A DNA stretch of 64,000 bases from Hypericum androsaemum. Lineage: Eukaryota; Streptophyta; Magnoliopsida; Malpighiales; Hypericaceae. Made by a program: the position numbers and the translations under genes. The stretch covers positions 19,154,671-19,218,670 of the forward strand of contig OZ023183.1 in the NCBI GenBank assembly GCA_963995505.1, read 5' to 3'. Of the stretch, positions 10,875 through 22,154 are shown one piece after another. Under the pieces are notes generated by a model. It did no database searches and had not been told where the DNA came from. It worked only from the letters and a program-made list of their open reading frames with translations. Each line of letters opens with the position of its first letter. Position 1 is the first letter of the stretch.

Positions 10875-13190
10875 ATCCCCCACATGAATGCAAAATCGCT
10901 TATATGACATGAGCCTACCAATGCTACATGCAACTTGAAGTTCTGCGAGAATTTGTTGCATCAAAAAAGGTGGTTGAAAGCCTTGAACCTTCCTTAGTGA
11001 AATACCTTCGGATATACTTGTCAACCAGTGGACGCGATGCCTTGAACTGTTCAGCATTTTATGTATACCAAGACAAAGGTACTCACACAACTCCTTCTCA
11101 AACTACTACTCGATTCTTTCACTTGTGTCCATTTTGGCCCTTAACTGCCTTGGAAACTTCATTGAATGCTTTAGAGATTTAGCCCTTAACTTATCTCATA
11201 GAAGCGGCCCCTTCACATTCGACATAAGTGATCTCTTATAAGGAGTATCGTGACATACCCCACTTTTATATATACTCGAAGTATAAGGATCATTAAAAGC
11301 GTATAGCTTAACCTTCCGATGGACAGGTCTATCACTCTTTCATCATAGGAATAGGTAGGGAACTCAATTTTTTGAGTGCTTTGTTCGACCCTAGCCTCAC
11401 AATTCGGTTGTCCCATTGAACCTGCAGATCGAGGTTTACGATCCAGGTTGGATTGCCATCATGGGTTTAGGTCATTTAATGGGCTTTAATCTCATTCTCC
11501 TCGATGATACCTCCACTTGGTCTCTTGTTAGACCTTTAGTTAATAGATCTGCGATGTTCTCTTTTGACTTTACATAGTCTAAAGATATCACACCCGTTCT
11601 CAATAATGTTCTCACATATTTATGTCTACGACGTATATATCTAGACTTTCTAATATACATTGAACTGCCTATAACTCTAGATTGATCTATATGTCACACA
11701 CTTTCTTTGCGATTCTTGCAGAGACTTGACACCACTTCCATAGGAGTTCTCGCAATTATATTGATATTCTTATCGAATTTGTCAAGTATCTTTTCGACAT
11801 AGTGACTTTGGGAAAGCGCATAACCTTCTGAAGTCTTGGTAATTTTCATCCCAAGTATTACATCAGCTTGTCACATGTCTTTCAAGTCAAAATTTTGTGA
11901 CAGCATTCTCTTGATAATTTGATATTATCATTATTACCCACAATCAACATGTCAACTACGTAGAGACATACTATCACATAGTCTTTATTGTCTCCTTTCA
12001 CATAGACACATTTATCATACTGGTTTATCTGAAACCCGTTTGATAGCATTACACCATCGAACTTTTCGTACCACTGTTTATGTGCTTGTTTTAATCCACA
12101 CAAGGATTTTACAAATTTACACACTTTTTGCTCTTTACCCGGAACCACACCTAGGTTCTTCTACTTCGTCTTGAGATTCTTCTCCCCCCACATTGCTCCC
12201 ACTATTGTCAACTTGATTGTCAACCTCTGTTGGAGCTTTGTGAGGAGAGATTTTCTCGAAGAATGAATCATCCCTAGCTTCAATTATAGTGTTTACATGG
12301 ACATCAGAGTTATTTGACTTGTGTACCAACAATCGGTATGTTGCACTATCTTGTACATAACCGATAAACACATAATCTACCGTCTTGGATCCTATCCTCA
12401 TCTCTTTTTGGGAGGTGGGATCAGAACCTTAGCAAGACATCCCAAATTCTTAGGAATTTATAGCTAAGTAAATGACCTTTCCATAATTTCATAAGGTATT
12501 TTATCCAACTTATTGTGCGGTACTCAATTGAGCACATAGTTGGCCGAAAGCATAGCTTTCCCCCCATAACTTCGAAGATTCTTGATCTTCTTTCCAAGTT
12601 GGTTCTCAACTTCACTATATATAAACAAATATATTGCTTCGTCTTTCACTTCTCATCAAGTAGACGCTTCAAACAAAGAAGGTATTGGTGAAGCTCTTAT
12701 TTTGAGCATCTCCCTCAAAATTATTAGAACAATTCTACTAATTTCCACGGGAGCTCCCACCAACCTCAACCACATTGGTCTTGGTAACCATGTCGCTTGA
12801 TTTCTTCTCAACCTTTCGGTTATCTTGCTTGATACATGACCTTCTCAAAAAGTCCTCGAGACTTATCATATGCCTCTTGTGTCCAAGATCCCGATAGTTT
12901 TTTTTAGTCACCATCGTCACTTGTAGGACATCATGGATAAGAGTTTTATGAAGATCCCTAACATCCTCCTCGAGTTTACTCTCATTGAGGTGTCGGACTG
13001 AGTTCAAGGTAGTCAAGAACAACCTCATCCTTTGTCGCCACCTCTTGAGATTACTACCCTTGAATTTGTCCGACTTCTCAAATTGAGAACTCGATAGTGG
13101 GTTTCTCTTTACCTGGCATCACGACCTCATCGTCGCTAGCCCTCACAACCAAACCTCAACGTTCACGTTGTTGGTAATATTCATTTCAAT
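10875..13190 (-). pseudogene. Decayed Copia gag-pol remains
   Basis: Read on the minus strand from right to left, Copia protein pieces appear in the proper order. Gag-like sequence lies at about 13190-12740. The integrase end lies at about 12615-12420 (a '...LWKG...SYKFLRIWD' segment) and continues at 12400-12135. An RT segment at 12148-11882 contains YVVDML where functional elements have a YVDD-type motif. The RNase H tail at 11660-11472 includes 'KENIADLLTKGLTRDQV'. The first half of RT and most of RNase H are missing at abrupt joins, and several stops and frameshifts separate the pieces. This is an old deletion derivative with no functional product. Confidence 0.85.
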
Positions 13191-13845
13191 CTCACAAATA
13201 TATAGCAATTAAAAAACTTGGGCCCAACACCCACAAATGATACTCGACAATCAATTTCACAAATTGATCTTAATTTAATCAATTTTACAAAATGATCTCA
13301 ATTTAGAGGGAGAAAAATTTTCTTTTATTTATTATAAATTGGAACCACGTTCCTGCCAAAATTTTGTGTTGCTATTGTTGCCACGTTCCTTTAATTTTGC
13401 ATAAACAGCCACCACACTAATTTAGTGCTACTTAACTTCCATGGAAAAAATTAACTCATATTTTATGCCCCATCAATACAATATGAACATATCATTTAAC
13501 GCGTGATGTGCATATAAATGCTCTGTCTCTACATGAAACCATAATTACGAATTATCTGCACACAAATTTTTCCCTTAGAAAGTATAAGGATTAGGCTCAC
13601 TAATTAATATAGCATTCACAGACAGCATTCACAACATTGCTTATAATAACCAATGGTAACCAAACGGTCAATACCAGTGCAGAGAACTTTTTCTGCTAGT
13701 ACACACTCACCACTTGATAATAATAACTAATAAATAATAATTATGTATATATTACCGAGCCATTAACAGCTCCATAAAATAGCTGACACCATTCCAGAGC
13801 TCTTCAGCAACTAAACGGAAAACTGCAACACTTTAACAATATACC
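13191..13845. other. Non-coding interior of the Copia element
   Basis: AT-rich sequence between the gag remains and the nested MITE, with no ORF or motif that I recognise. It may be the element's leader or an unrelated insertion. Confidence 0.4.
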
Positions 13846-14310
13846 ATGGTTTTAAAAAATGCAGTCCGATTGGTGGTTCGACCAGTTGGACTGCGAAATG
13901 GGCACTAGACCGGATCGTTTTTAGGCTTTTGACCGGGGTCTGTACTAACCGGACCAAATCCAGTCAGACTGGCCGATTTTGAGGTTCATCCTGACCGGTC
14001 GAACCCGGTTAGTACAAAAATGGGCGAAATTGACTTTTTTTTGTGGTTTTCGAGGAAAAAAATTAATTTGACAAATTTATAAAGTAATAAATAAATAAAT
14101 AAAAGTAGATTTATAGAGTGGAGAGATAAAAAAATTAAGTCTACTTTTTTTGTATGGAAAATAAGTATATTTTAACCTACATATATATATTATTTAAAAT
14201 ATTTAAAAATAAAAAATTTTGGTCCAACCAGTGGTTTGTCCAGTCCGACTGGCCGACCCGGAGGACGGGAGAAATCTCGGATCAGCCTCCGGGTCATTTT
14301 TTAAAACCAT
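13846..14310. mobile_element. Mutator-like MITE nested in the Copia element
   Basis: 16-bp perfect terminal inverted repeats ATGGTTTTAAAAAATG bound a 465-bp element. A perfect 10-bp duplication ACAATATACC flanks it (13836-13845 and 14311-14320). A 9-10-bp TSD points to the Mutator superfamily. The interior is rich in CCGGTC/GACCGG-type motifs and has no transposase. Confidence 0.85.
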
Positions 14311-14320
14311 ACAATATACC

Positions 14321-15153
14321 CACGATTTTAAAAGGCACAATAACTTCTTTTGGGTGTAACGGTAGTAGCTGGTGAAACAAACAACTAACACTTTAAAGCT
14401 ATTATCAATTGCACTGACAGTAGTCTATGGAACATGAAATGGCTAAATAGAATTCTATTAATTAAAAGTTTTCTCTGTCTCCACACAATAGTAAACGTAG
14501 TACTAATTTTAGCACATAACGTGGCAGTTTCATAAGAAATGGTCAAGCGATTATTTTGACACACAAAATAAACACTGGAGCATTATTCTACTTATTTAAA
14601 TTGTTTTCTTACGATTTTCTACCGAAGCCAGTCAACAGGTTGAAACAAACAATCACAATGTAACCGTAGGTAATTGATCACAATTTAAATGAACCCAATA
14701 AAATTCCAGATCAAAAATCGTAACAGGTAAGCACTTACACTAGTATTCAAATATTAATAATTGAAGAAGCAATAACCAAACCGTTACTAACAGTGGCCTA
14801 TTTATTTTCCACTTCAGGGAAGCAATATTTAATCGAACGTAACACGATTATTTATACTACGTAATTGTTTCCGTTCAACTCCCTTACAGTATACTATTTA
14901 AGTCCAAATAAAAAAACCCCAGAACATTAGCTTGCGTTGCCGACTTTCTTTGCAATTTAGTTCTCGGATTAAAATAATACGACTAGATACAGATTGCAAA
15001 TATGCAGTTATGCGCTACAGAAAAGTACTCGGCAACAGCAATAATAATTAACTGGTAATCATAATATACTAACGAACACTTCTTGCCGTGATACTATATC
15101 CACGATGCACAAACCAAATTACTAATATTTAGATAATAATAAGAGTTTAAGAT
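14321..15153. other. AT-rich interior of the Copia element, nothing recognised
   Basis: No ORF with a known domain and no primer binding site next to the right LTR at 15154. It is likely leader or unrelated inserted DNA. Confidence 0.4.
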
Positions 15154-16196
15154 TGCTGGTAAAATATTAGTAAATAAGGGTTTGCACATGTATATATAAC
15201 TCGTAAGCAATAAAATAGAAGAGAGTAAGAGGATGCTCACGATCACACTTGTAGGTAAGTGTGTAACACTTTCGTCTTTAATGTAGGACTTCGGATGCAA
15301 TTTTTGACGAGGCCACAGTTTAACTGTGTGCCCTTAAACTCTTATTACTCGCTTATATGCTTCAGGCCTCCGTGGGTAATGGAGCTCCCAAGGTACAACG
15401 CCCAATCACGAATGCTATAGGAAGCACTATAGCACACCTTTCGAACCTTTGATGGTGTAGAACTCCGACTCTTTTATGCAAATGAGAAATGTTATGCAAG
15501 GGGGAGAGAAGTAGAGAGCTCAAGGAAGAGTGTGAGCTAGGGGTTGTTTTGGAATGGAGGAGGAGGGCTCCTTTTATAGGAAACCTAGGCCTCCAACATT
15601 CAAATCCACATTAACTCTGGCCATTAACTAGCCCATTAACTAGGTGAGTAAATGGATGGTTACTAGACCATAAAATCTCATATTAACTTGGCCGTTACTC
15701 TCATTAATTTGGCCTGAATTTAATTTCAAAAATTCAAAATTGAAATTCAAATGCCAATATGGAGAAAAAGGTTCTAGAACGTGGGCTTGTCCAGGAGGAA
15801 GCCCAACCAATTTTGGGCTGAGAATCGCTTCAACATGCCCGGCACAGCTCTAAAAAGATAAGACCCTGGAACCTGGAACAATTCTCACAAACTCACAATC
15901 CTGCAACCCGCCGTCATACCACCTTTAAAGCCAATTTTTATTCATCCCGAGAATTGGATTTTCGCAAGTGCTACATATCGTTACGAAGTTCTATTAACGA
16001 GTTTCATATAGATCTCACAAACACCCAAATCTAATTGGTATGACCTCCAATCAAATTAGCTCAAAGTTGCCACCAATTATTTAGTCATTGTATTTAATTA
16101 AGATTCTCTCTCTAATTAAATACTTGAACCCAAAATCCAATACACTCACTTGTATTGGGCCATTTCTTCCGTGGTTATTAAACAAATTTTCCAACA
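15154..16196 (-). repeat. 5' LTR of the Copia element
   Basis: Second copy of the about 1.04-kb repeat, beginning TGCTGG and ending CCAACA on the plus strand. It differs from the left LTR by scattered substitutions and small indels. Confidence 0.85.
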
Positions 16197-16209
16197 TGTT
16201 TCACCAAAT

Positions 16210-16441
16210 TTACGGAGGTTCAAAAAACCTTGTTTGCTTTTTACCCCTTGCCGCATCCCGGATTGCGTGGAGAATATTCGAAGACTCATCATCCCAAGAC
16301 ATACCCATGTTGATAGCCAAGTTCCAAACCTCATTTGCGCGTTGCATTGCCCGAACCTCCTCATAGTCAACGGGACAGGGCTCACCATCTTCGGCTTATT
16401 CGGAGCTTTTATAGTCAAAGCCTCGCACCGGAATCATTTGT
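16210..16441 (-). pseudogene. Unidentified protein-coding relic beside the Copia LTR
   Basis: One minus-strand frame of about 75 codons has a single internal stop and protein-like composition, including 'ANEVWNLAINMGMSWDD' and a basic tail before its stop at 16210. I do not recognise the family. The 'EVWNLA..MG' segment loosely resembles a stretch of plant LINE proteins, but this is a guess. It abuts the outer edge of the right LTR, so it is probably host or transposon sequence broken by the Copia insertion. Confidence 0.3.
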
Positions 16442-16610
16442 CAAGAATATGTTTCTCAAGATGTTACTTTTTTTATAGCTTGAGATACCACTACTCTAGA
16501 TGTAAATTTCACATTCCTTTCTACATTTGTTTTTAGATATGATTTCTCTTCTCAAACAATCCCGAGATATTTTTCTTAACTATTTTTTTACATAATAATA
16601 ATATATCTTA

Positions 16611-17301
16611 GGAAAAATTACACTCGTAGTTTAGTTTTTCTCTCTCTCGGGTCCCTGCATTTCTAAAACCTATGATGTTGTTCCCCATGTATGGTTTTAG
16701 AAACTCTCGGGTCCCTCGATAATGTCATCAGTCTTTTTTCAATTTTTTATCTAAGAAATGACGGATATACCCTTAAATTAACAAAAAAAGAAAAATTATC
16801 ATATTCAACCTGCAATCACCATTTTCAACCTTCAAACAACAAGAACAACTCAACATGAGCGTAATGTCTAAATCCCAGCCCCGACTTCAATCTTTGTGTC
16901 TTCGTCTTCTCCGGCCAAACCCAGAGTGATGCCTAGAGGGAGGGAACCCAGTTAATCGACTGTAGAGCATGTCACCCAGTTAAAGCTGTAGATCTGGTAT
17001 CGAATCCGCCATATCGAATGAACCATCGGAGACGAGCCTAGGGAGGGAGACAGCACCACCACGCAGTAGATCATGTTGCTCCTCTTCCACCCAGTTAATC
17101 GACGATGGAGCATGTCACCCATTTAAGTTCTTGAACGTTCTTGGGTTCATGTCCACGAAAGCTTCTAGGGAAGAGGGCGGCCAACTCCGACAAAAAACTT
17201 GATTTTAGGTTCAACAAAAAAAAAAAATAAGACTGATAATTTCATCGAAGGACCCGAGAGAAAAGAAAACTAAACTAAAAGGATGTGAGCATAATATGCC
17301 C
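16611..17301. mobile_element. Non-autonomous Mutator-like element with GC-rich interior
   Basis: A perfect 9-bp TSD TATATCTTA (16602-16610 and 17302-17310) brackets a 691-bp element. The imperfect ends share TAGTTTAGTTTT and CTCTCGGGTCC blocks in inverted orientation. The interior contains a second copy of the GGGTCCCTCGAT...CAGTCTT block. The central part is richer in G+C than the surroundings and contains a diverged direct repeat (about 16950-16987 and 17092-17129, 'ACCCAGTTAATCGAC...GAGCATGTCACCCA'). It may be captured host DNA, but I cannot identify the source. Confidence 0.75.
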
Positions 17302-17559
17302 TATATCTTATCCATTTAGTAAAAGAATCCGCAATTCTTCACGTGGCGGAACGGGAACAAGGAACTAGATGGAAGTAGCTTGGTATCTCCTATGGTTTCG
17401 AACAAAGTTTATACTCAAATACCTAAAACTATGTTTAGATACAAACCTAAGAAGTAAAATAAACTTATATAAAATAAAATAATCAAAATCAAAATTATAT
17501 TGAACAATTACTTGCATAAATCTGGCTGATGGTTTTTGTTACGAGCACATGGGCTTTAT

Positions 17560-18211
17560 GAACTAAGAGGAATCACAAAATCTTTGAAAACTCCAAGCAT
17601 CCGTCCCCATTGGTAGCTGCCCTTATTCAAGCGTTGGTGGCATAAGCGGGCACTCGAAATATTGGACATATGTTTAACTCACAGGAGGATCTCCTCAGCC
17701 TGAGTATGCTTGGGGTTCTGGGTCAGCCTGACAGGACCCGTACAATAACAGAAGTAAAATGGCATCGTTCGCCTTGGGTTGGATTAAATGCAATTCCAAT
17801 GGGAGCGCGCGTGGTGCACTAGGTCCTTCTTCTGCTGCTGGCATATTTCACAATTCACAGGGATTTGTACTAGGTTGATTTGTCTCCCAGCTCGGGACCA
17901 ACTTTGCATTTGAGGCCAAACTCGCCGCAGCAATGAAGGCAGCAGAAATCGTTCACGACAGAGGCTGGCATAAACTTCGGCTACAAACAGATTCTTCCTA
18001 TGTTCTCTACTTATTTCAAGATAGGTCAGGATTTGTTCCATCGAAATTTCGCAACTGTTGGATGCTCGCGATGAAGACACTAGAGACAATGGAATTTAGA
18101 GTCTCTTACATCTTCTGGGAAGGCATCGCGATGGCAGATGCTCTTTCCAAACTTCAGACTAACGGTTGGTGGACTTCGGCTCCAGACTTTTTGCTACGTT
18201 TTATAAGATGA
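17560..18211 (+). pseudogene. LINE-type RNase H domain relic
   Basis: The conceptual product matches the C-terminal RNase H-like domain of plant non-LTR retrotransposons (RVT_3 type). 'RNHKIFENSKHPSPL' appears near 17580, a substrate-strand 'IKCNSNGSA' near 17790, an 'FEAKLAAAMKAAEIV' helix near 17920, 'LQTDSSYVL' at about 17980 with the catalytic-type Asp, and 'EGIAMADALSKL' at about 18120. A stop after 'GFVLG' near 17877, another stop near 17647 and an apparent frameshift near 17780 break it. The last 92 codons (17933-18211) remain open. The rest of the LINE is absent. Confidence 0.75.
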
Positions 18212-19398
18212 GATCTACTCCCTTCTCATTTTTTAGGTTCACGCAGTGATCACGCTAGGCACTTTTTTCCCCTGATGTCAGCGACAAATTTTTTACAAAG
18301 ATTGCCGCTGCAACCTAATACGCGCTTGTATGTGGGTTAGTCGATGTGTGCATCTCCTCATGACTACCACGGCTGTGGGCTAGCATGGGTCAGGGTTAAG
18401 ATTTGTGTGAATTTTTCTTGAAAAGTCTCGTCCACCTAGAAACTCAATTAGTCGGTCCAATAATATTCGAATAGAATATTTTAGTGTACTCACCGGTTGT
18501 TCCGGCCCCACGAGAGCTGCTAAGTTGACACGCAGCAGAATCACCCCCGTGGGTCGTTCATCTGTCCCATTCCCAAAACATTCTTAAAGACCTATAAAGG
18601 ACCCACCAGGTTGTCTTGTGTTTTACAAGGCCAATGCTACGTTGCCAATTGTCAAGCAATGCAAAAGGAAGTACATTTACTCTGGGAGGTTTTATTTTTT
18701 GGGCGACTCTAAACACGTAAAATTAGTGATTGAGATTTAAAATTTTGACATTTTAGTGATACGATAATTTTTATCAGGATGCCCAATCACTTAATGTGAT
18801 ATGTCAGCTCGAAACTTCCACGTAGACTACCACCTCCGATCTTTCTATTCATTATGTGAACAGTGACTCGGTTAAAGTTTTTGGATTTTCATAAAAGATA
18901 TATCGGATTTGAATTTTGTAAATGAGAAACTATTTAGATATGATCCGAGCGTTGGGAAGAATCGTTGATGGGCTCCTATATCATTTCGGTAACATAATAG
19001 GCTGGGCCAAGTTTATTATTAGGCCACATGCAAGTTTGATGGGCTTGGCAGAACAGACTGGGCCAAACTTATAGTGAGGCCCGAGGCCCAAATTGGATTT
19101 AGGATATCAATAGAAAAGAATTGAATTCAGAATCCATTAACGAGTTTCTTGCTCTTTTGTACTTTGATTATCCTCCTGGATAATTAGCTAATATGTTGAA
19201 GAAAATATTCAAATTGAGGAAGATTGTTTTTTGTAAAAAAAAGAAATAAAGCAGATTGAACTCATAGATAAGCTACGAAGCACACACCATACATGGAATC
19301 AGGATTTGTTACGTGTTAGGAATTAGATTCCCAAAATATTAGAAATTTTGTATCTACTTCTTACCCGACAGTCAGAAATTATAAAAAAAAGGAGATAT
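18212..19398. other. Intergenic DNA, no gene seen
   Basis: Mixed-composition sequence with no convincing ORF, RNA gene or repeat structure that I can define. Confidence 0.5.
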
Positions 19399-19409
19399 TC
19401 GTCCAACGG

Positions 19410-19588
19410 GTTGGATTGAGTGGAGACAAGGGTTGTCCTCACTGAAATGGATCAAAATTTTTGATTTATAGACACGGTTTTTGATGACTATCAGATCTGT
19501 AGACACGATTTTTAATGAAATCTGATGGTCCAAACGAAATCTCCTTCGTATGGATAACTTTTATGTTGTCTCCACTCAATCTAAAATC
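19410..19588. mobile_element. Small MITE with 11-bp target duplication
   Basis: The ends carry a perfect 15-bp inverted block ATTGAGTGGAGACAA / TTGTCTCCACTCAAT. The direct repeat TCGTCCAACGG flanks the element (19399-19409 and 19589-19599). Total length is 179 bp. The right half resembles the element at 40650-40922 ('AATCTGAYGGYCCAAA' followed by 'CCACTCAATC'), so both belong to one family. The long TSD favours a Mutator-type origin. Confidence 0.7.
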
Positions 19589-19599
19589 TCGTCCAACGG

Positions 19600-19990
19600 C
19601 CGAAAGAAGTGTATTAAAAAATTTGGCCACAGACTACCTCAAAAGCACCAAACCGACCACATTTCTCAACTCCCAAAAAATGCCCAACATACGACAGTAT
19701 TTCTGTTTTTTCTAGATCAAGGGTAATATAGTTATTATAATTTAATAAAAAAATTCTCGAGTTCGAATCATTTTTATTTGTGCTAAATATTTGTCTAAAA
19801 AGTTTTGCCATCATTCAAATAACTCAAATTTAAATTAGTCTACCAATATCTAAATAATTCAAATTTAAATTAGTCGACCAATATCCACGGAGGAGGTATC
19901 AAACTCGGAAACAAGTCTTAAACCTTAAGATTGCTTTTTTTGGTGAAAATTAAGATTGGTAGTTTGTCCCTTATCCTCCCTCTACCGTTA
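19600..19990. other. Upstream region of the 20.1-kb gene
   Basis: AT-rich sequence with a short tandem duplication of about 48 bp (19816-19881, 'AACTCAAATTTAAATTAGT' and 'AATTCAAATTTAAATTAGT'). No coding sequence is seen. Confidence 0.5.
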
Positions 19991-19991
19991 C

Positions 19992-20000
19992 TATATAAAT
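19992..20000 (+). promoter_or_regulatory. TATA box of the small gene at 20111
   Basis: TATATAAAT lies 111-119 bp upstream of the start codon, leaving room for a leader of roughly 80-90 bases. Confidence 0.6.
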
Positions 20001-20110
20001 GGTATCGTTTACTTAGTTGTGCACCCACTTCTTCCTCTCGTACCATATACACACACATTAACTTGATCCCAGTTCCCACTCTTTCTATCTGAAACAAACA
20101 AACCTCAGTT

Positions 20111-20452
20111 ATGTCTTCCCTAGCTTCGACAAACCCACAACCCAAAACGAAGGAAGACAGAGAGATTCTTATTATCAACGAAAACTCTACCGAAGAGGGT
20201 GAAGAGGAGAACCCAGGAGAAGCAGAGAAGTGGGTGACCACCCATTTGCATCTGAGACCAGCTCACTCCACAGGGACACTGGACAAGGATGTGGTCTTGA
20301 GGCGGATTCGGCAACGGAAGAGGGCCAACAAGGTTCAGGCAGCCGTCCGAGGCTTCTTTGGGTTCCCATGTCCGGCCAACAAAAGGAGGACGAGTGGTAG
20401 CCCTAACAAGGTTCCTCTCAAGTGGGTTGACGATGCGTTTGCTGCCCCTTAG
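20111..20452 (+). CDS. Small conserved plant protein of unknown function
   Basis: A single-exon ORF encodes 113 residues. Residues 56-82 form a basic amphipathic segment beginning 'LDKDVVLRRIRQRKRANKV'. The C-terminus ends 'KWVDDAFAAP', a pairing I remember from a family of short uncharacterised plant proteins. Residues 27-37 are acidic. There is no signal peptide or membrane segment. A TATA box about 115 bp upstream, the first in-frame ATG and an AATAAA signal 180 bp downstream support a real gene. It is more G+C-rich than its surroundings. The basic segment could bind nucleic acid or a partner protein, but that is speculation. An intronless structure cannot be proved without transcript data. 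Confidence 0.75.
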   Translation: MSSLASTNPQPKTKEDREILIINENSTEEGEEENPGEAEKWVTTHLHLRPAHSTGTLDKDVVLRRIRQRKRANKVQAAVRGFFGFPCPANKRRTSGSPNKVPLKWVDDAFAAP

Positions 20453-20630
20453 CCTATGCTTGATAATACGGAAGTGGTCAATGTGATTTTCTATAGTGAA
20501 ATGTTGATGTTGGTCTTTGGTTTTATGTTTTGCGTCCTTGGCTCCTTGCAGTTGAAGTTACAGCAAATAGCTAGTAGTAGATCAGCCTAGTTTCTTGCAA
20601 ACCTGTTTTTTCTGAAAATGCCTCTAACTC

Positions 20631-20636
20631 AATAAA
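20631..20636 (+). terminator. Polyadenylation signal of the small gene
   Basis: AATAAA lies about 180 bp after the stop codon and is followed by T-rich sequence, as expected for a plant 3' end. Confidence 0.6.
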
Positions 20637-20804
20637 GTCTTTGATTTTGGTACAATTATATATTGTTTTTTCTATAAGTAAAGTACTTTATTAAAATAAA
20701 CGAAATTTTTAAAAAAAAAAGTAAAATAAGGATCTAATAATATCTACAATGTTCTACCCGTACTTACGAAGTTCTACCCAAATCTTATCCATAACACCCC
20801 TACC

Positions 20805-21600
20805 TAGGGGTGAGGATTTTTTGGGTTCAGGGTTTACCCCCTATTTTTACCCCGACACCGAAGGACCTAAAAAGTCCAAAAATTGTCCGACGGTGTGACA
20901 GTGTTGGCCAGCACCGTCAGTAGGTCAGTGCGCTGGTGTGCCATTTGAAATGTCGGTTTGGCCAACACCGATATAAATATAATATGCTCCTGGAATTGCA
21001 AATTTTAAGCCTTCATAACACAGAACAACTACGGGAGAAGGGAGGAAGAATCACATAACAAATTTTAAGCCTTTACAGCAAATTTTAATCCAAATCACAA
21101 ACAATTGGAAAACGTTGGTCACTTACCATCATATTAGATTTTTAGGGTTTTTGTCGATTTGGGTTTTCACTAAAAACTACAGGAGAAGGGAAGAAGAACC
21201 ACAGAGCAGGGAGGGAAGGGGAAGGGAACGATGGGAGAAGGGAGGAGGAGCAAGCGGGTGGCGCTGTGGCGGTGGAAGAAGGGAGACGGAGTCAGATTAC
21301 AGAGAGTCGGGAAGGGAGAAACGCTGAGGAGTGGCAAATCGAGAAGAAGGGTTCTTTCTGGCTAGTTTTTTTTCTACTGGATAACTTGAGGTATTTATAT
21401 TTTCTGAATAACGACGTTGTTTCTCTCGGTGCAGTGGTTTCACAGGTTAGGAATAAATTTGACACCGAAACAACACCGGTCGGTTTAAACCAACCGCCAA
21501 CCTACCACACCGTTTATTTAAGCAGTTTGGCTTTTGAACCTCCATCGGGTTGGTCGGTTTAGCAGTGAATCAAGTTTTTTCGATATCAAACTCAGCCCTA
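20805..21600. mobile_element. Non-autonomous hAT-type element
   Basis: The termini TAGGGGTGAG and CTCAGCCCTA form a 10-bp inverted repeat with one mismatch. The 8-bp direct repeat CCCCTACC flanks both sides (20797-20804 and 21601-21608), as expected for hAT. Subterminal sequence carries many ACACCG/CGGTGT and GGTCGGTTT motifs. The centre (about 21170-21330) is purine-rich with ORFs that look like by-products of composition. No transposase is present. Confidence 0.75.
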
Positions 21601-21627
21601 CCCCTACCCCTACCCCTACCCCTACCC
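21601..21627. repeat. (CCCCTA)n microsatellite at the hAT target site
   Basis: Four CCCCTA units plus CCC directly abut the right end of the hAT element and include its TSD. The left flank carries only about one unit. Confidence 0.9.
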
Positions 21628-22121
21628 GTTAGTTCCCATCCGTCCCACCGAGGGATCTGCTACAACTTAAGTTGTTATAATTTAACTCGAATTTTTGAGT
21701 TAAAAAAATTAGGTAACTTTTTTTGTCAATATTTATGTTCTACAACTCAACATAAATGGTTCAACAATGATAATGGGCACAATAAATATGTTCAAATAAC
21801 ATGTAGTTTCTGGAAAAAAAAGGCCGATCATTGCATTGCTGGGGCAAACATGTTTTGCGTTTTCCGTTGCATCCTAAGAAGGATGGTACTTTCGAAATTT
21901 TGCTTGAGCGCTAGACAAGGGGAATTGTTTAATTAGTATATTTTTGTTATAAGTAGATGCTTAACTAGTATATTATCGATCGAGCATCCACTTTCTATCT
22001 TCGAGGGTCCCCAACTTTATTTGAAGATACTCTCTTATCTTCTCTTCACTTCGCAGATATACTTCTAATATTCATCCGTAGTCTGCACAACACTTCTTTC
22101 TTGGAGAGCGAATAATATTAT
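21628..22121. other. Intergenic DNA, no gene seen
   Basis: No recognisable coding or repeat feature. The ORF spanning 21550-21936 is not supported by any domain. Confidence 0.5.
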
Positions 22122-22150
22122 TAATAATATATATATATATATATATATAT
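22122..22150. repeat. (TA)n microsatellite
   Basis: A near-perfect AT dinucleotide run directly left of the TRIM element. Confidence 0.9.
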
Positions 22151-22154
22151 AACA

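Larger units (their letters stand above)
9840..16196 (-). mobile_element. Internally deleted Ty1/Copia retrotransposon
   Basis: Two about 1.04-kb direct repeats (9840-10874 and 15154-16196) with TG...CA ends flank minus-strand Copia remains. Just inside the left repeat the minus strand reads GTGGGGGAT, a polypurine tract, so the left repeat is the 3' LTR. The first about 250 bp of the two LTRs differ at roughly 13 positions (about 5%), far older than the neighbouring Gypsy element. The flanking pentamers TATTT and TGTTT agree at four of five bases. No initiator-Met primer binding site is visible beside the right LTR, so the element is probably defective for transposition. Confidence 0.85.
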
